NCBI RefSeq assembly: GCF_014196925.1 | Contig: NZ_JACIEN010000007.1 | Coordinates: 62,001 to 126,000, forward strand | Direction of reading: 5' to 3' | From: Chelatococcus caeni | Lineage (GTDB): Bacteria; Pseudomonadota; Alphaproteobacteria; Rhizobiales; Beijerinckiaceae | DNA: 64,000 nucleotides | In this document: positions 26,088 to 35,332 of the stretch, in pieces | Layout of the letters: every line of letters starts with the position of its first letter | Position numbering within the stretch: position 1 is the first letter of the stretch | Program-made: the position numbers and the translations under genes | The notes under the pieces: generated by a model | Told to the model about the DNA's origin: nothing | The model's database searches: none | What the model saw: the letters and a program-made list of their open reading frames with translations, nothing else

Positions 26088-26207
26088 GGCGTTCCACCCC
26101 TTGACTTAAGCGAGTGTCATGGGAACGCACGAAGGGGCCATTCTGTTTCAAGCAGGCTATAATTTATTGTTCGTCCGGCGCCCGGCGCCCGATGTGGAGG
26201 CGAGACG

Positions 26208-26516
26208 ATGAAAGCCCGCACCCTCACCCTTGCCCTGTTGACCGCCGCGGCCGTCGCCGGCCCGGCCGCGCAGGCCCTCGCACAGTCGCGGCCCTATGCG
26301 CCGGGGCTCACCTGCCGCGCGCTCGTCGGCATCGTCGCCTCGCGCGGAGCCGTCGTCGTCTCGACGAGCCAGACGACCTACGACCGCTATGTCGCCAATC
26401 GCAGCTTCTGCTACCCGACGCAGGTCACACGCCCCGCCTGGGTGGTCGCCGCGGACACCCCACGCTGCTTCATCGGCTATACCTGCAAGGAATTCGAGAT
26501 CGACGACTGGTGGTGA
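26208..26516 (+). CDS. Small secreted protein of unknown function
   Basis: A 102-residue protein with a clear Sec signal peptide (residues 1-26, cut after 'AQALAQ'), giving a mature chain of about 76 residues. That chain holds four cysteines (in 'GLTCRAL', 'SFCYPTQ', 'PRCFIGYTC'), suggesting two periplasmic disulfides. It resembles small conserved periplasmic proteins of rhizobia, but I do not recognise a named family. ATG at 26208 lies after 'GGAGGCGAGACG'. Its 3' end overlaps the convergent metal-permease gene by 40 bases. Confidence 0.8.
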   Translation: MKARTLTLALLTAAAVAGPAAQALAQSRPYAPGLTCRALVGIVASRGAVVVSTSQTTYDRYVANRSFCYPTQVTRPAWVVAADTPRCFIGYTCKEFEIDDWW

Positions 26517-27469
26517 GATGCCCGCCCGGGCGACGGCCGCCGCCGGCGGGCGGCCGTGCGCGTGCCGAAGCGCCGCGGCCCGGCCAGGCAGGCGAGCGCG
26601 AGGATCAGCCCTGCGACAGTCGCGATCATCCCCGCGGCACTGACGCTGTAGGCGGCGCCGAGCCACAGCGGGCCGTAGCCGGCCAGCACATAGCCGGCGA
26701 TGGCCGAGACGACGGCGAAGGCGACGCTCCAGCCGAGCTGGGGCACGAGCCGGTCGGTCATCAGCCGCGCGGCGGCCGGCGGGCAGATGAACATGGCGAT
26801 GACGATGATCGAGCCCACGGCATCGAAGGCCGCGACCGCCGCCACCGCCACCATGACGATGAGGGCGAAGCCCACGGGTCCGGGCCGGGCGCCGACACTC
26901 TCCGCGAATGTCGCATCGAAGGTGCCGATGACGAGCTCCTTCCAGAAAACAAGCAGGAACACGACCACGGCGAGCGTGACGAGCGCCAGGCGCGGCAGCT
27001 GCGGCGGCAGGGCCGCGAGCGCGCCCGGATCGAGCAGCGCCGGCCAGCCGGCCCCGCCCGCGAGCCAGATGAGACTTTCCAGATTGCCGTAGAGCGCATG
27101 CTCGACGTCGAGATGCACGGAGCTCGTGTCCGACTGCTCGAGCAGCAGCACGCCCGCGGCGAAGAGCGTGGTGAAGACGACGCCCATGGCCGCGCCCGGC
27201 TCGACGCGGCCGACCCGGCGCACCACCTCGATGAGCAGGACGGCGAGGACGGCGGCGATGCCGGCGCCGAGCAGCATGGCCCCGGCCGCGACGGTGCCGG
27301 TGAAGATGAAGGCGCCGACGATGCCCGGCAGCACCACATGGCTCACCGCATCGCCGATGAGGCTCTGGCGGCGCAGCACGAGGAAGTTGCCGAGCAGCGC
27401 GCAGGAGACGCAGACGAGGATGCCGATGGTAATCGGCACAAGGCTGAGGACGACGAAATCGGTGCCCAT
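26477..27469 (-). CDS. Metal ABC transporter permease (TroD/MntD/ZnuB type)
   Basis: A 330-residue ABC-3 family permease with eight to nine predicted spans. Family motifs include 'FLVLRRQSLIGDAVSHVVLPG' split as 'RRQSLIGDAVSHVVLPG' (about 34-50) and 'ALYGNLESLIWL'. The last about 35 residues after 'GLILALACLAGPRRFG' are basic and low-complexity, and they run into the convergent gene at 26208-26516. The start overlaps the stop of the other permease by one base (TGATG). It is the last gene of the metal importer operon. Confidence 0.9.
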   Translation of the reverse strand: MGTDFVVLSLVPITIGILVCVSCALLGNFLVLRRQSLIGDAVSHVVLPGIVGAFIFTGTVAAGAMLLGAGIAAVLAVLLIEVVRRVGRVEPGAAMGVVFTTLFAAGVLLLEQSDTSSVHLDVEHALYGNLESLIWLAGGAGWPALLDPGALAALPPQLPRLALVTLAVVVFLLVFWKELVIGTFDATFAESVGARPGPVGFALIVMVAVAAVAAFDAVGSIIVIAMFICPPAAARLMTDRLVPQLGWSVAFAVVSAIAGYVLAGYGPLWLGAAYSVSAAGMIATVAGLILALACLAGPRRFGTRTAARRRRPSPGRASHHQSSISNSLQV

Positions 27470-28680
27470 CACCGTGCTCCTGCCCCGGCCGGATCGAGAC
27501 GCGCTGCAAGGTCGGCCACCACGTCCGGCGGCAGGGCCTTGGCGATGGGCGCAAGGCCCTGATGGTCGAGGGCCGCCGCCTCGTCGGGATGCAGCCGACG
27601 ATAGAGCCCCCATAGGGCCTCCTCGCGCACGGCGGCCGCCGCGGCGGCGCGGCCTTCGAGCGTCGCGACACCGTCGGCGCGGATATGCCCGGCCCGGCGC
27701 AGCACCTTGATGGTCAGGGGATCGTAGATGGCCTCGCCGCGGGCGAGGGCGAGCAGGCCCTGGCGCTCGTGCACGCGCCGCCGGAAACGCAGGCGCGTGG
27801 CAAGGCCGGACATCAGGCCGCGGACGGGCGACAGGACAAGCGAGAGGGCGAAGAAAGCGGCGGCGGTGAGCACGATGACCGCCCCGGTCGGCAGGCCCCG
27901 GTCCGAGGCGGAGATGGCGGCGCCGACATAGCCTGCAGCGGCGCCGAAGGCGGCGGCGATGAGCACCATGCGCTCCGGCCGGTCGGTCCAGAACCGCGCC
28001 GTCACCGGCGGGATGATGGTGAGCGCGACGATGAGCACGAGGCCGGCCACCTTGAGGCCGATGACCGTGACGGCGAGCAGCACGCCCATCATGGCAAGGT
28101 CGGTGAGGCGCACGTCGATGCCGCGCGTCGCGGCATAGCCCTCGTCGAAGCACACCAGCGTAAAGGGCCGGCGCAGCACGAAGATGGCGGCTCCCGTGGC
28201 AAGCGCGGCGACGGCGATGGTCTCCGCCTCCGAGCGCAGCATGCCGGCGGTCGAGCCCAGGAGATAGCCGGCGATGCCGGCCTGCCCGCCGGTCTGCAGC
28301 GACTGGATGACGGTGAGCAGCACGATGCCGAAGCCGAAGAAGACGGACAGGACCGCACCGATGGCCGCATCCTCGGTGAGACGCGTGCGGCGGGTGATCC
28401 ACTCGACGCAGAAGAGGCCGAGGGCGGCGCTGAGCGCCGCACCCGCCATGAGCGCGACGATGTTGCGCCCGTCGCCGGTCAGGAGCGCCATCAGGATGAA
28501 GGCGAGCGCGAGGCCCGGCAGCGTGCCGTGGCTGACGGCATCGCTGACGAGCGAGCGCTTGCGCAGGAGCACGAAGGCGCCGATGGCCCCGGCGCTGCCG
28601 CCGAGGATGGCCGCGCCGATGGTGACGAGGGCGGTGTTGTAGCCTGCACCGAGGGCGAGCGCCGTGAGGAAGGCCGTCAT
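27469..28680 (-). CDS. Metal ABC transporter permease with C-terminal cytoplasmic extension (TroC/MntC type)
   Basis: A 403-residue permease. The first about 285 residues are the ABC-3 membrane domain ('[20 protein letters not shown]', about 39-58). The last about 110 residues are a soluble tail starting '[20 protein letters not shown]' that looks like the winged-helix/DtxR-like extension seen in TroC/MntC-type manganese permeases. It overlaps the ATPase gene by 4 bases (ATGA). The extension may sense or gate metal import. The two permeases form a heterodimer. Confidence 0.9.
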   Translation of the reverse strand: MTAFLTALALGAGYNTALVTIGAAILGGSAGAIGAFVLLRKRSLVSDAVSHGTLPGLALAFILMALLTGDGRNIVALMAGAALSAALGLFCVEWITRRTRLTEDAAIGAVLSVFFGFGIVLLTVIQSLQTGGQAGIAGYLLGSTAGMLRSEAETIAVAALATGAAIFVLRRPFTLVCFDEGYAATRGIDVRLTDLAMMGVLLAVTVIGLKVAGLVLIVALTIIPPVTARFWTDRPERMVLIAAAFGAAAGYVGAAISASDRGLPTGAVIVLTAAAFFALSLVLSPVRGLMSGLATRLRFRRRVHERQGLLALARGEAIYDPLTIKVLRRAGHIRADGVATLEGRAAAAAAVREEALWGLYRRLHPDEAAALDHQGLAPIAKALPPDVVADLAARLDPAGAGAR

Positions 28681-29501
28681 CGCCCCTCCCCCGCCGCTTC
28701 CCGCCCCACCGCGACCTCCTCCACATGGGCGGCCGCGAGACGCCCGCCGTAGGTCGCCTGCAGGTTGTGCGAGGTGAAGGTGGCGGCAACGGGCCCGTCG
28801 GCGATCTTGCGCACGTTCACGAGCAGGACATGGTCGAAATAGTCGGGCACCGTGGCGAGGTCATGGTGCACGCAGACGATGGTCTTGCCGGCGCCGTTGA
28901 GCTCCTTGAGCACGGCGATGATGGCGCGCTCGGTGGCCGCATCGACGCCGGCGAAGGGCTCGTCCATCACATAGAGGTCCGCCTCCTGCGCGAGCGCGCG
29001 GGCGAGAAAGACGCGCTGCTGCTGGCCGCCGGAGAGCTGTCCGATCTGCCGGTCGGCGAAGGCCGCCATGCCGACGCGTTCGAGGCAGGCGAGCGCCTTT
29101 TCGCGATGGCGGCGGCCGGCGAAGCGCAGGAAGCCGATCTCGCGGTAGAGCCCCATCAGCACGACGTCGCGCACGGTCGCGGGGAAATCCCAGTCGACGC
29201 TGGCACGCTGCGGCACATAGGCGATGCGGTGGCGCGCCTTCTCATAAGGGGCCCCGAAGACCGTGACCTCGCCGGCGACGCGCGGCACGATGCCGAGCGC
29301 CGCCTTGATGAGCGTCGACTTGCCGGCGCCGTTCGGGCCGACGATGGCAACCATCGCCCCCTTCGGCACGACGAAGTCGATCGAGAACAGCACCGGCTTC
29401 TCGCCATAGCTGACCGTCAGCCCGCTGATGGCGAGCGGACTGTCGGGATGGCTCTGGCCGAGCGTGCGGCCGTGGTCGGCAATCAGGGTCGGGGCACTCA
29501 T
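28677..29501 (-). CDS. Metal ABC transporter ATP-binding protein (TroB/ZnuC type)
   Basis: A 274-residue ATPase. Walker A is '[15 protein letters not shown]' (about 55-69), the signature '[15 protein letters not shown]' (about 155-169), Walker B '[12 protein letters not shown]', and the H-loop '[10 protein letters not shown]'. It powers import of Mn2+ or Zn2+. It lies 43 bases after the binding-protein gene. A 10-base direct repeat ('TGGCGTCATG' at 29501-29510 and 29530-29539) and the palindrome 'CCTGACATCAGG' (29513-29524) fill the gap. An extra N-terminal about 20 residues precede the usual start '[11 protein letters not shown]'. Confidence 0.93.
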   Translation of the reverse strand: MSAPTLIADHGRTLGQSHPDSPLAISGLTVSYGEKPVLFSIDFVVPKGAMVAIVGPNGAGKSTLIKAALGIVPRVAGEVTVFGAPYEKARHRIAYVPQRASVDWDFPATVRDVVLMGLYREIGFLRFAGRRHREKALACLERVGMAAFADRQIGQLSGGQQQRVFLARALAQEADLYVMDEPFAGVDAATERAIIAVLKELNGAGKTIVCVHHDLATVPDYFDHVLLVNVRKIADGPVAATFTSHNLQATYGGRLAAAHVEEVAVGREAAGEGR

Positions 29502-29544
29502 GGCGTCATGTTCCTGACATCAGGTATCCTGGCGTCATGCCTCT

Positions 29545-30531
29545 TCAGTCGACCGGGTCGAGCTTGCCCTGAAAGCCGAGGGCCGGCGCGTCGCCGCCGA
29601 GGGCCCGGGCGATGGTCGTGAGGTTGTGGTCGATCATGCCGACATAGGTGCCTTCGTAGGTGCCCGGCCGACCCATGGCGTCGGAATAGAGTTCGCCGCC
29701 GATGACCACCTTGTGGCCGCGCGCCGCCGCCCCCTCGATGAGGGCCTTGACGTTGCGGTCCGGCACCGAGGTCTCGACGAAGATCGCGCCGATCCTGCGC
29801 CCGACCAATGTGCCGACGAGATCCTCGATGTGCTTGAGCCCCGCCTCGCTCTCGGTCGAGATGCCCTGGATGCCGAGCACCTCGAAGCCATAGGCGCGGC
29901 CGAAGTAGCGGAAGGCGTCGTGCGCGGTGACGAGGACGCGCGCCTCGGCCGGCACGCTCGCCATGGCCCGCTCGCCATAGGCCGCGAGCGCGTCAATCTC
30001 GCCGAGATGGGCATCGGCATTGCGGCGGAAGGTCTCCTCGCCGGCCGGGTCGAGCGCGATCAGCGCGTCGCGCGCGGCCAAAACGACGCCCTTCCACATG
30101 CGCGGCGCCATCCAGACGTGCGGATCGTAGCGCCCCTCATAATCCTCGTGCGCCAGCAGCTCCGTCTTCGGCAGGGTGTCGGCGAGGGCAATGACCTTCT
30201 TGTGCTTCGCAAGGTCAACGAAGAAGGCCTCGAGCTGCGCCTCGAGATAGAGCCCGTGCCACATGACGGCATCGGCCTTCGTCATGGCGACGATGTCCGC
30301 GCGGGTCTGGCGATAGGTGTGCGGGTCGACGCCCGGACCCATCAGGGCCTTCACCTCGGCCCGGTCGCCCGCTACCTGGCGCACGGCATCGGCGATCATG
30401 CCCGTCGTGGCGACGATGGCGAGCCTGCCTGCCGGCGGCGTCTGCGCCGCTGCCGGGCCGGCCGCGGCGGCGAAGGCGAGCAGGGCACCGGCCGCCATGG
30501 CCATGAGGCTGCGTCGCGAAGCACCGGGCAT
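29545..30531 (-). CDS. Metal ABC transporter periplasmic binding protein (TroA/ZnuA type)
   Basis: A 328-residue cluster A-I binding protein with a signal peptide (residues 1-29, ending 'AAAAGPAAAQ'). Metal ligands by family pattern are His in 'GVDPHTYR', His in 'YDPHVWMAP', His in 'VTAHDAFRYF' and Asp in 'GELYSDAMG'. This His-His-His-Asp set matches TroA, which takes Zn2+ and Mn2+. The His-rich loop of typical ZnuA is missing. ATG 30531 follows 'AAGGAG' by 9 bases; the longer frame upstream has no such site. It is the first gene of the operon, behind palindromic operator-like sites. Confidence 0.92.
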   Translation of the reverse strand: MPGASRRSLMAMAAGALLAFAAAAGPAAAQTPPAGRLAIVATTGMIADAVRQVAGDRAEVKALMGPGVDPHTYRQTRADIVAMTKADAVMWHGLYLEAQLEAFFVDLAKHKKVIALADTLPKTELLAHEDYEGRYDPHVWMAPRMWKGVVLAARDALIALDPAGEETFRRNADAHLGEIDALAAYGERAMASVPAEARVLVTAHDAFRYFGRAYGFEVLGIQGISTESEAGLKHIEDLVGTLVGRRIGAIFVETSVPDRNVKALIEGAAARGHKVVIGGELYSDAMGRPGTYEGTYVGMIDHNLTTIARALGGDAPALGFQGKLDPVD

Positions 30532-30556
30532 GAGGCATCTCTCCTTGTTGCGAATG

Positions 30557-30614
30557 AATTGCAATTGCAGATATAGGCTGCACGCTTCCGCCGCGCAAGT
30601 GCAAATGAGTTGCA
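30557..30614. promoter_or_regulatory. Two TGCAA/TTGCA inverted repeats, candidate Mur/Fur-family operator
   Basis: 'TGCAATTGCA' (30560-30569) is a perfect palindrome and 'TGCAAATGAGTTGCA' (30600-30614) has the same half-sites with a 5-base spacer. Both lie just upstream of the metal-binding protein gene. They resemble manganese-responsive Mur sites of rhizobia, so Mn (or Zn) repression of the importer is likely. Confidence 0.5.
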
Positions 30615-30736
30615 TTACGAAGTTGGCATCCCGCACCCGCAACGGCGTGCCCCCGGCAAGGTTCCGCGCGCGGGCACTTTGCCGCATCGGGAAAGGAGGA
30701 AAGGCGGGCGCCGAGCACAGCCGAATCCGGCGTTCT

Positions 30737-30750
30737 TTGATCCGCATCAA
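30737..30750. promoter_or_regulatory. FNR/FixK box (anaerobox)
   Basis: 'TTGATCCGCATCAA' matches the FNR/FixK consensus TTGAT-N4-ATCAA exactly, centred about 102 bases before the ccoN ATG. It marks oxygen-limited activation of the cbb3 oxidase operon. Confidence 0.85.
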
Positions 30751-30845
30751 ACAACTGGTCGCCGGCTCGTCCTATGGCCTTGAAGGACGGGTGGATTCTC
30801 ACGCCCGTCGCAGGGGTCCAGGAGCGGAGCGGGAGCAACGCCACC

Positions 30846-32498
30846 ATGATATCGGAACTGACGAGGGGCGAGAGGCGGCTGGCCCTTGCCGTACTGACGG
30901 CCGTGGCGACATTCGGCCTTGCCCTGGCCATCGCCGGCCGGGGAGACATTCTCGCCGTGCACGGCGGGCTCATCATGGCCTCGGCCGTCATCCTGATGTT
31001 CTTCGTCATCGCCGGCTTCTATGCGCCGGAGCCGGGCGAGGAGCGCCTCGCCCAGTATTACGACACGCCGACGAAGGCCGGCGTCGTGCTCGCCATGATC
31101 TGGGGCGTCATCGGCATGGGCGTGGGCGACTGGGTCGCCTGGCTGCTCGTCTATCCGGACATGACCTTCGACGCCGCCTGGGCGAGCTTCGGCCGCCTCA
31201 GGCCGGTGCACACCTCCGGCGTCATCTTCGGCTTCGGCGGCAACGCGCTCATCGCCACCTCCTTCCACGTCCTGCAGCGCACGTCCCGCGCCCGCCTGCC
31301 CGACCAGTTCAGCCCGTGGTTCGTGCTCGTCGGCTACAACCTCTTCTGCCTCATCGCGGCGAGCGGCTATCTCCTCGGCATCACCCAGTCGAAGGAATAT
31401 GCCGAGCCCGAGTGGTACGCCGACCTGTGGCTCGTCGTCGTGTGGGTCGTCTATTTCTCGATCTACCTGCGCACGCTGATGCGCCGGCAGGAGCCGCACA
31501 TCTACGTGGCCAACTGGTACTACATGGCCTTCATCCTGGTCGTGGCCATCCTGCACATCGTCAACAACCTCGCCGTGCCGATCTCCTTCGGCAGCGCCAA
31601 GAGCTACTCCGCCTTCTCGGGCGTGCAGGATGCGATGACGCAGTGGTGGTACGGCCACAACGCGGTCGCCTTCTTCCTCACCGCCGGCTTCCTCGGGATG
31701 ATGTACTACTACCTGCCCAAGCGCGCGGGCCGGCCGGTGTTCTCCTACCGCATGTCGATCCTCGGCTTCTGGGGCATCACCTTCATGTACATGTGGGCGG
31801 GCTCGCACCACCTGCACTACACGGCCCTGCCGCAATGGGTGCAGACGCTCGGCATGACCTTCTCGATCATGCTGATCGTGCCCTCGTGGATGGCGGCGGC
31901 GAACGCCCTGCTCACCCTCAACGGCGCCTGGCACAAGGTGCGCGACGACGCCACGCTGCGCTTCATGATGCTGGCGGCGGTGTTCTACGGCCTCTCGACC
32001 TTCGAGGGCTCGTTCATGTCGATCCGCGCCGTCAACTCGCTCTCGCACTACACGGACTGGACCGTCGGCCACGTGCATGCCGGCGCGCTCGGCTGGGTGG
32101 CGCTCATCACCTTCGGCTCGATCTATGCCGTCGTGCCGTGGGTCTGGAAGCGGCCGGCCATGTATTCCAACAAGCTCGTCGAGGTGCACTTCTGGCTCTC
32201 GCTGGCGGGCACGCTCGTCTACGTCTTCGCGATGTGGAACTCGGGCATCATCCAGGGCCTGATGTGGCGCACCTATAACGAGGGCGGCACGCTCGCCTAT
32301 TCCTTCATCGACTCGCTCGTGGCGATGCGGCCCTACTACATCGCCCGTGCCATCGGCGGCCTCCTCTTCGCCATCGGCGCGGTCGTCGGCCTCTACAACG
32401 TGTGGATGACCATCCGCGAGGCTTCGGCCGAGCGGGCCGACGAGCCCGACGCGCCCGTCGTCCCCGCCCTCGCCCGGTCGCTCCAAGCGGGAGAATGA
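30846..32498 (+). CDS. ccoN: Cytochrome c oxidase, cbb3-type, subunit I
   Basis: A 550-residue catalytic subunit, normal length, with about twelve spans. It contains the low-spin and high-spin haem b and CuB that reduce O2 with high affinity. Histidine motifs are seen in 'RPVHTSGVIFGFGGNALIAT', 'ILHIVNNLAVP', 'WWYGHNAVAFF' and 'SHHLHYTALP', and 'VGHVHAGALGW' holds the haem ligands of the last helices. The start at 30846 ('MISELTRGERR') is preferred over 30774, which has no ribosome-binding site. It overlaps ccoO by ATGA. Confidence 0.96.
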   Translation: MISELTRGERRLALAVLTAVATFGLALAIAGRGDILAVHGGLIMASAVILMFFVIAGFYAPEPGEERLAQYYDTPTKAGVVLAMIWGVIGMGVGDWVAWLLVYPDMTFDAAWASFGRLRPVHTSGVIFGFGGNALIATSFHVLQRTSRARLPDQFSPWFVLVGYNLFCLIAASGYLLGITQSKEYAEPEWYADLWLVVVWVVYFSIYLRTLMRRQEPHIYVANWYYMAFILVVAILHIVNNLAVPISFGSAKSYSAFSGVQDAMTQWWYGHNAVAFFLTAGFLGMMYYYLPKRAGRPVFSYRMSILGFWGITFMYMWAGSHHLHYTALPQWVQTLGMTFSIMLIVPSWMAAANALLTLNGAWHKVRDDATLRFMMLAAVFYGLSTFEGSFMSIRAVNSLSHYTDWTVGHVHAGALGWVALITFGSIYAVVPWVWKRPAMYSNKLVEVHFWLSLAGTLVYVFAMWNSGIIQGLMWRTYNEGGTLAYSFIDSLVAMRPYYIARAIGGLLFAIGAVVGLYNVWMTIREASAERADEPDAPVVPALARSLQAGE

Positions 32499-33244
32499 TT
32501 GAGATGTTCGGCATCCATCAAAAGCTCGAACGCAACGCCATCGGCTTCGTCGTCGCCATCATCGTGGTGTCGAGCATCGGCGGCTTCATGGAGATCGCCC
32601 CGCTCTTCACCATCGACGAGACGGTCGAGGAGGCGCCCGACATGCGCGTCTACACGCCGCTCGAACTCGCGGGGCGCAACATCTACATCCGCGAGGGCTG
32701 CTATGCCTGCCACTCGCAGATGATCCGCACCCTGCGCGACGAGGTGGAGCGCTACGGGCCCTATTCGCTGGCGGTCGAGTCGAAATACGACCACCCGATG
32801 CTCTGGGGCTCCAAGCGCACGGGGCCGGACCTCGCCCGCATCGGCGGCAAATATTCCGACGCCTGGCACGTCGCGCATCTCATCAACCCGCGCGACGTGG
32901 TGCCGGAATCGATCATGCCGGCCTACCGCTGGCTCGCCGAGACGCCGCTCAAGGTGAACGACCTCTCCGACCATCTCGCCGCCCAGCGCGTGGTCGGCGT
33001 GCCCTACACGGACGAGATGATCGCCAACGCCACCGCCGACGCCTATGGCCAGGCGATGCCGGACGGCCCCTTCGCGGCCGGCGTCACCGCCCGCTACGGC
33101 GAGGCCACCAACGTGCGCGCCTTCGACGGCAAGCCCGAGCGGGTGAGCGAGATGGATGCGCTCGTCGCCTACCTGCAGGTTCTCGGCCGCCTCACGGACG
33201 CCGCCCACCAGCAGACCGCATCGACCGAAGGGGCGAAGCCATGA
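32495..33244 (+). CDS. ccoO: Cytochrome c oxidase, cbb3-type, subunit II (mono-haem)
   Basis: A 249-residue membrane-anchored cytochrome c. One N-terminal span (about 14-34) is followed by the haem c motif 'CYACHSQ' (about 69-75), and an axial methionine is expected in 'SIMPAYRWL'. It carries electrons from CcoP to CcoN. ATG 32495 overlaps the ccoN stop; a second ATG at 32504 ('MFGIHQKLERN') has better spacing from 'GGGAG' and may be the real start. Its stop overlaps the ccoQ start. Confidence 0.95.
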   Translation: MIEMFGIHQKLERNAIGFVVAIIVVSSIGGFMEIAPLFTIDETVEEAPDMRVYTPLELAGRNIYIREGCYACHSQMIRTLRDEVERYGPYSLAVESKYDHPMLWGSKRTGPDLARIGGKYSDAWHVAHLINPRDVVPESIMPAYRWLAETPLKVNDLSDHLAAQRVVGVPYTDEMIANATADAYGQAMPDGPFAAGVTARYGEATNVRAFDGKPERVSEMDALVAYLQVLGRLTDAAHQQTASTEGAKP

Positions 33245-33408
33245 TCGACCACGACACGCTCGTCGCATTCTCCAAGTCCTACGGCCTCTTCTACCTCATG
33301 GCGATGGCCATCACCGTCGTCGCCTACACCTTCTGGCCCTCCAACAAGGAGCGGTTCGAGGAAGCCGCCAAGAGCATCATCGACGACGAGGACATGCCAT
33401 GTCGGTAG
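33241..33408 (+). CDS. ccoQ: Cytochrome c oxidase, cbb3-type, subunit IV CcoQ
   Basis: A 55-residue protein with one membrane span ('YGLFYLMAMAITVVAYTFWP', about 14-33) and an acidic tail 'IIDDEDMP', as in CcoQ. It stabilises the oxidase complex. It overlaps ccoO by ATGA at its start and ccoP by 10 bases at its end, in the canonical N-O-Q-P order. Confidence 0.9.
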   Translation: MIDHDTLVAFSKSYGLFYLMAMAITVVAYTFWPSNKERFEEAAKSIIDDEDMPCR

Positions 33409-34274
33409 GCGAGCACGATCCCTACACCGGCCAGCGGATGACCGGGCACGAGTGGAACGGCATCAAGGAGCTGAACACCCCCGTCCCCAGGGCGGTGTGG
33501 TTCTTCCTCTCCATCACCGCCGTCTTCGCCTTCGTCTATTGGGTGCTGATGCCGGCCTGGCCGCTCGGCGTGACCTATACGAAGGGCCTGCTCGGCATCG
33601 ACCAGCGCGAGATCGTGCGCGAGAGCGTCGCCGAGGCCGCGCGCCAGCGCAGCTGGGCGCAGCGCGTCGCGCAGGACGACTACGCCACCATCCAGGCGGA
33701 TGCCGGCCTGATGCAGAAGGTGCGCGAGAGCGGCCGCGCCCTCTTCGGCGACAATTGCGCGGTCTGCCACGGCACCTCCGGCAAGGGCGGACCGGGCTAT
33801 CCCAACCTCGCGGCCCGCGCCTGGCTGTGGGGCGGCACGCCGGACGCCGTGGCGGAGACGATCCGCGTCGGCATCAACAGCGGCCATCCCGACGGCCGCA
33901 TCGCCCAGATGCTCGCCTTCGGCCGCGACCAGATGCTCGACCGCGCGGCCGTGCTCAACGTCGTCACCTATGTGCAGTCGCTGAGCGACCCGACCCTCGC
34001 CAGCGGGCCGGAGAAGGCAGCGGTCGTCGCCGGCAAGGAGGTCTACGACGCCAACTGCGCCTCCTGCCATGGGCCGGAGGGCAAGGGCAGCACCGACGTA
34101 GGGGCGCCCGACCTGACGGACAGCTTCTGGATCTACGGCGGCGACCGCCAGTCGATCTTCAACACCGTCTACGGCGGCCGCCAGGGCCATATGCCGGCGT
34201 GGGAGACGCGGCTCTCGGAACTCGACCGCAAGATCCTCACGCTCTACGTGCTCGACCTTAGCGGAGGCAAGTGA
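33399..34274 (+). CDS. ccoP: Cytochrome c oxidase, cbb3-type, subunit III (di-haem)
   Basis: A 291-residue di-haem cytochrome c with one N-terminal span (about 30-52). Haem motifs are 'CAVCHG' (about 121-126) and 'CASCHG' (about 221-226); 'DGRIAQMLAFG' and 'GHMPAWETRL' provide the axial methionines. The N-terminal 'DPYTGQRMTGHEWNGIKELN' is the standard CcoP sequence. It accepts electrons from soluble or membrane cytochromes c. Confidence 0.95.
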   Translation: MSVGEHDPYTGQRMTGHEWNGIKELNTPVPRAVWFFLSITAVFAFVYWVLMPAWPLGVTYTKGLLGIDQREIVRESVAEAARQRSWAQRVAQDDYATIQADAGLMQKVRESGRALFGDNCAVCHGTSGKGGPGYPNLAARAWLWGGTPDAVAETIRVGINSGHPDGRIAQMLAFGRDQMLDRAAVLNVVTYVQSLSDPTLASGPEKAAVVAGKEVYDANCASCHGPEGKGSTDVGAPDLTDSFWIYGGDRQSIFNTVYGGRQGHMPAWETRLSELDRKILTLYVLDLSGGK

Positions 34275-34277
34275 GCC

Positions 34278-34508
34278 ATGACGGCGAGGACGCAAGGCAG
34301 GGAGCCAACCGGACATCCGGCCCGCAGGCCCTGGTCGCGGGGGCGCCTCACCGCGCTCCTCATCGTCGCCGCGGCGGCCGCGGTGATCGTCGGGGCGAAC
34401 GCGCATCTCGTCGTGGTGGCGCTGTCCTCGCAGCCGGACTGCGTCACCCATCTCAAGGCACCGGGCGGGGGCGAAGGCGCCTTCCGCGCGGCGAAGTCAT
34501 CCTGCTGA
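34278..34508 (+). CDS. Small single-span membrane protein in the cbb3 cluster
   Basis: A 76-residue protein with a basic N-terminus, one membrane span ('LTALLIVAAAAAVIVGANAH', about 24-43) and a short periplasmic tail with two cysteines ('QPDCVTHL' and the final 'KSSC'). It lies 3 bases after ccoP where ccoG usually is. I have no named family. Its position suggests a cbb3 assembly or accessory role; the two exported cysteines could bind copper or form a disulfide (inference). Confidence 0.75.
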   Translation: MTARTQGREPTGHPARRPWSRGRLTALLIVAAAAAVIVGANAHLVVVALSSQPDCVTHLKAPGGGEGAFRAAKSSC

Positions 34509-34533
34509 GCGGACCGAGCGAGGGGAAAAGGAC

Positions 34534-35328
34534 ATGAGCACAGTTGCGCACGAAGCGCCGGTCAAGCCCGCCCGCGTCGATCTCGACCGCGGACTGCCGG
34601 CATCGGAGGCCCTCACCTGGCTCCGGAAGGGCTGGCGGGATTTCACGATGCAGCCGGGGGTGAGCCTCGTCTACGGCCTCCTCGTCTTCGCCGTGTCGCT
34701 CGCCACCATCTGGGGGCTCTTCGCCCTCGATTTCGACTACATCCTCTTCCCGGCCCTCGCCGGCTTCATGGTGGTCGGGCCCGTGCTCGCCATCGGCCTC
34801 TACGAGAAGAGCCGGCGCCTCGCCGAGGGGCGGCGGGCGAGCCTTATCGCCATGATCTTCGTCAAGGCGGCCTCGACGGGGCAGATCCTCTTCACCGGCG
34901 CGCTCCTGATGATGCTGATGCTGGTGTGGATGCGGGCGGCCGTCATCATCTACGCGCTGTTCTTCGGCTGGCAGCCCTTCGTGCCGGGCCTCGGGCCCAT
35001 CGCGGCGATGCTGTTCGCCACGCCGCTCGGCCTTGCCATGCTCGTCGTCGGCAGCCTCGTCGGGGCGCTGTTCGCCGCCTTCTCCTTTGCCATCAGCGCC
35101 TTCTCCATCCCGATGCTGCTCGACCGGCGCGTCGACGCCTTCACGGCCATGGGCAAGAGCATGGCGCTCGTGTGGAACAACCTGCCTGTGATGCTCGCCT
35201 GGGGCGCCGTCGTGCTCGCGCTCTTCCTCGCGAGCCTCGCGACGGGCCTCCTCGGGCTCCTCATCACCTTCCCGGTGCTCGGCCACGGCACCTGGCACGC
35301 CTACAAGGCCATCGCGCAGGAGGAATGA
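34534..35328 (+). CDS. DUF2189 domain-containing membrane protein
   Basis: A 264-residue protein with about six predicted spans. The conserved start 'ALTWLRKGWRDFTMQPGVSL' split as 'WLRKGWRDFTMQPGVSLVYG' identifies DUF2189, whose members are often encoded beside cytochrome oxidase genes in Alphaproteobacteria. The function is unknown. It has its own ATG with 'GGGGAAAAGG' ahead and is 4 bases before ccoI, so it is co-transcribed with the oxidase assembly genes. Confidence 0.88.
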   Translation: MSTVAHEAPVKPARVDLDRGLPASEALTWLRKGWRDFTMQPGVSLVYGLLVFAVSLATIWGLFALDFDYILFPALAGFMVVGPVLAIGLYEKSRRLAEGRRASLIAMIFVKAASTGQILFTGALLMMLMLVWMRAAVIIYALFFGWQPFVPGLGPIAAMLFATPLGLAMLVVGSLVGALFAAFSFAISAFSIPMLLDRRVDAFTAMGKSMALVWNNLPVMLAWGAVVLALFLASLATGLLGLLITFPVLGHGTWHAYKAIAQEE

Positions 35329-35332
35329 CCCC

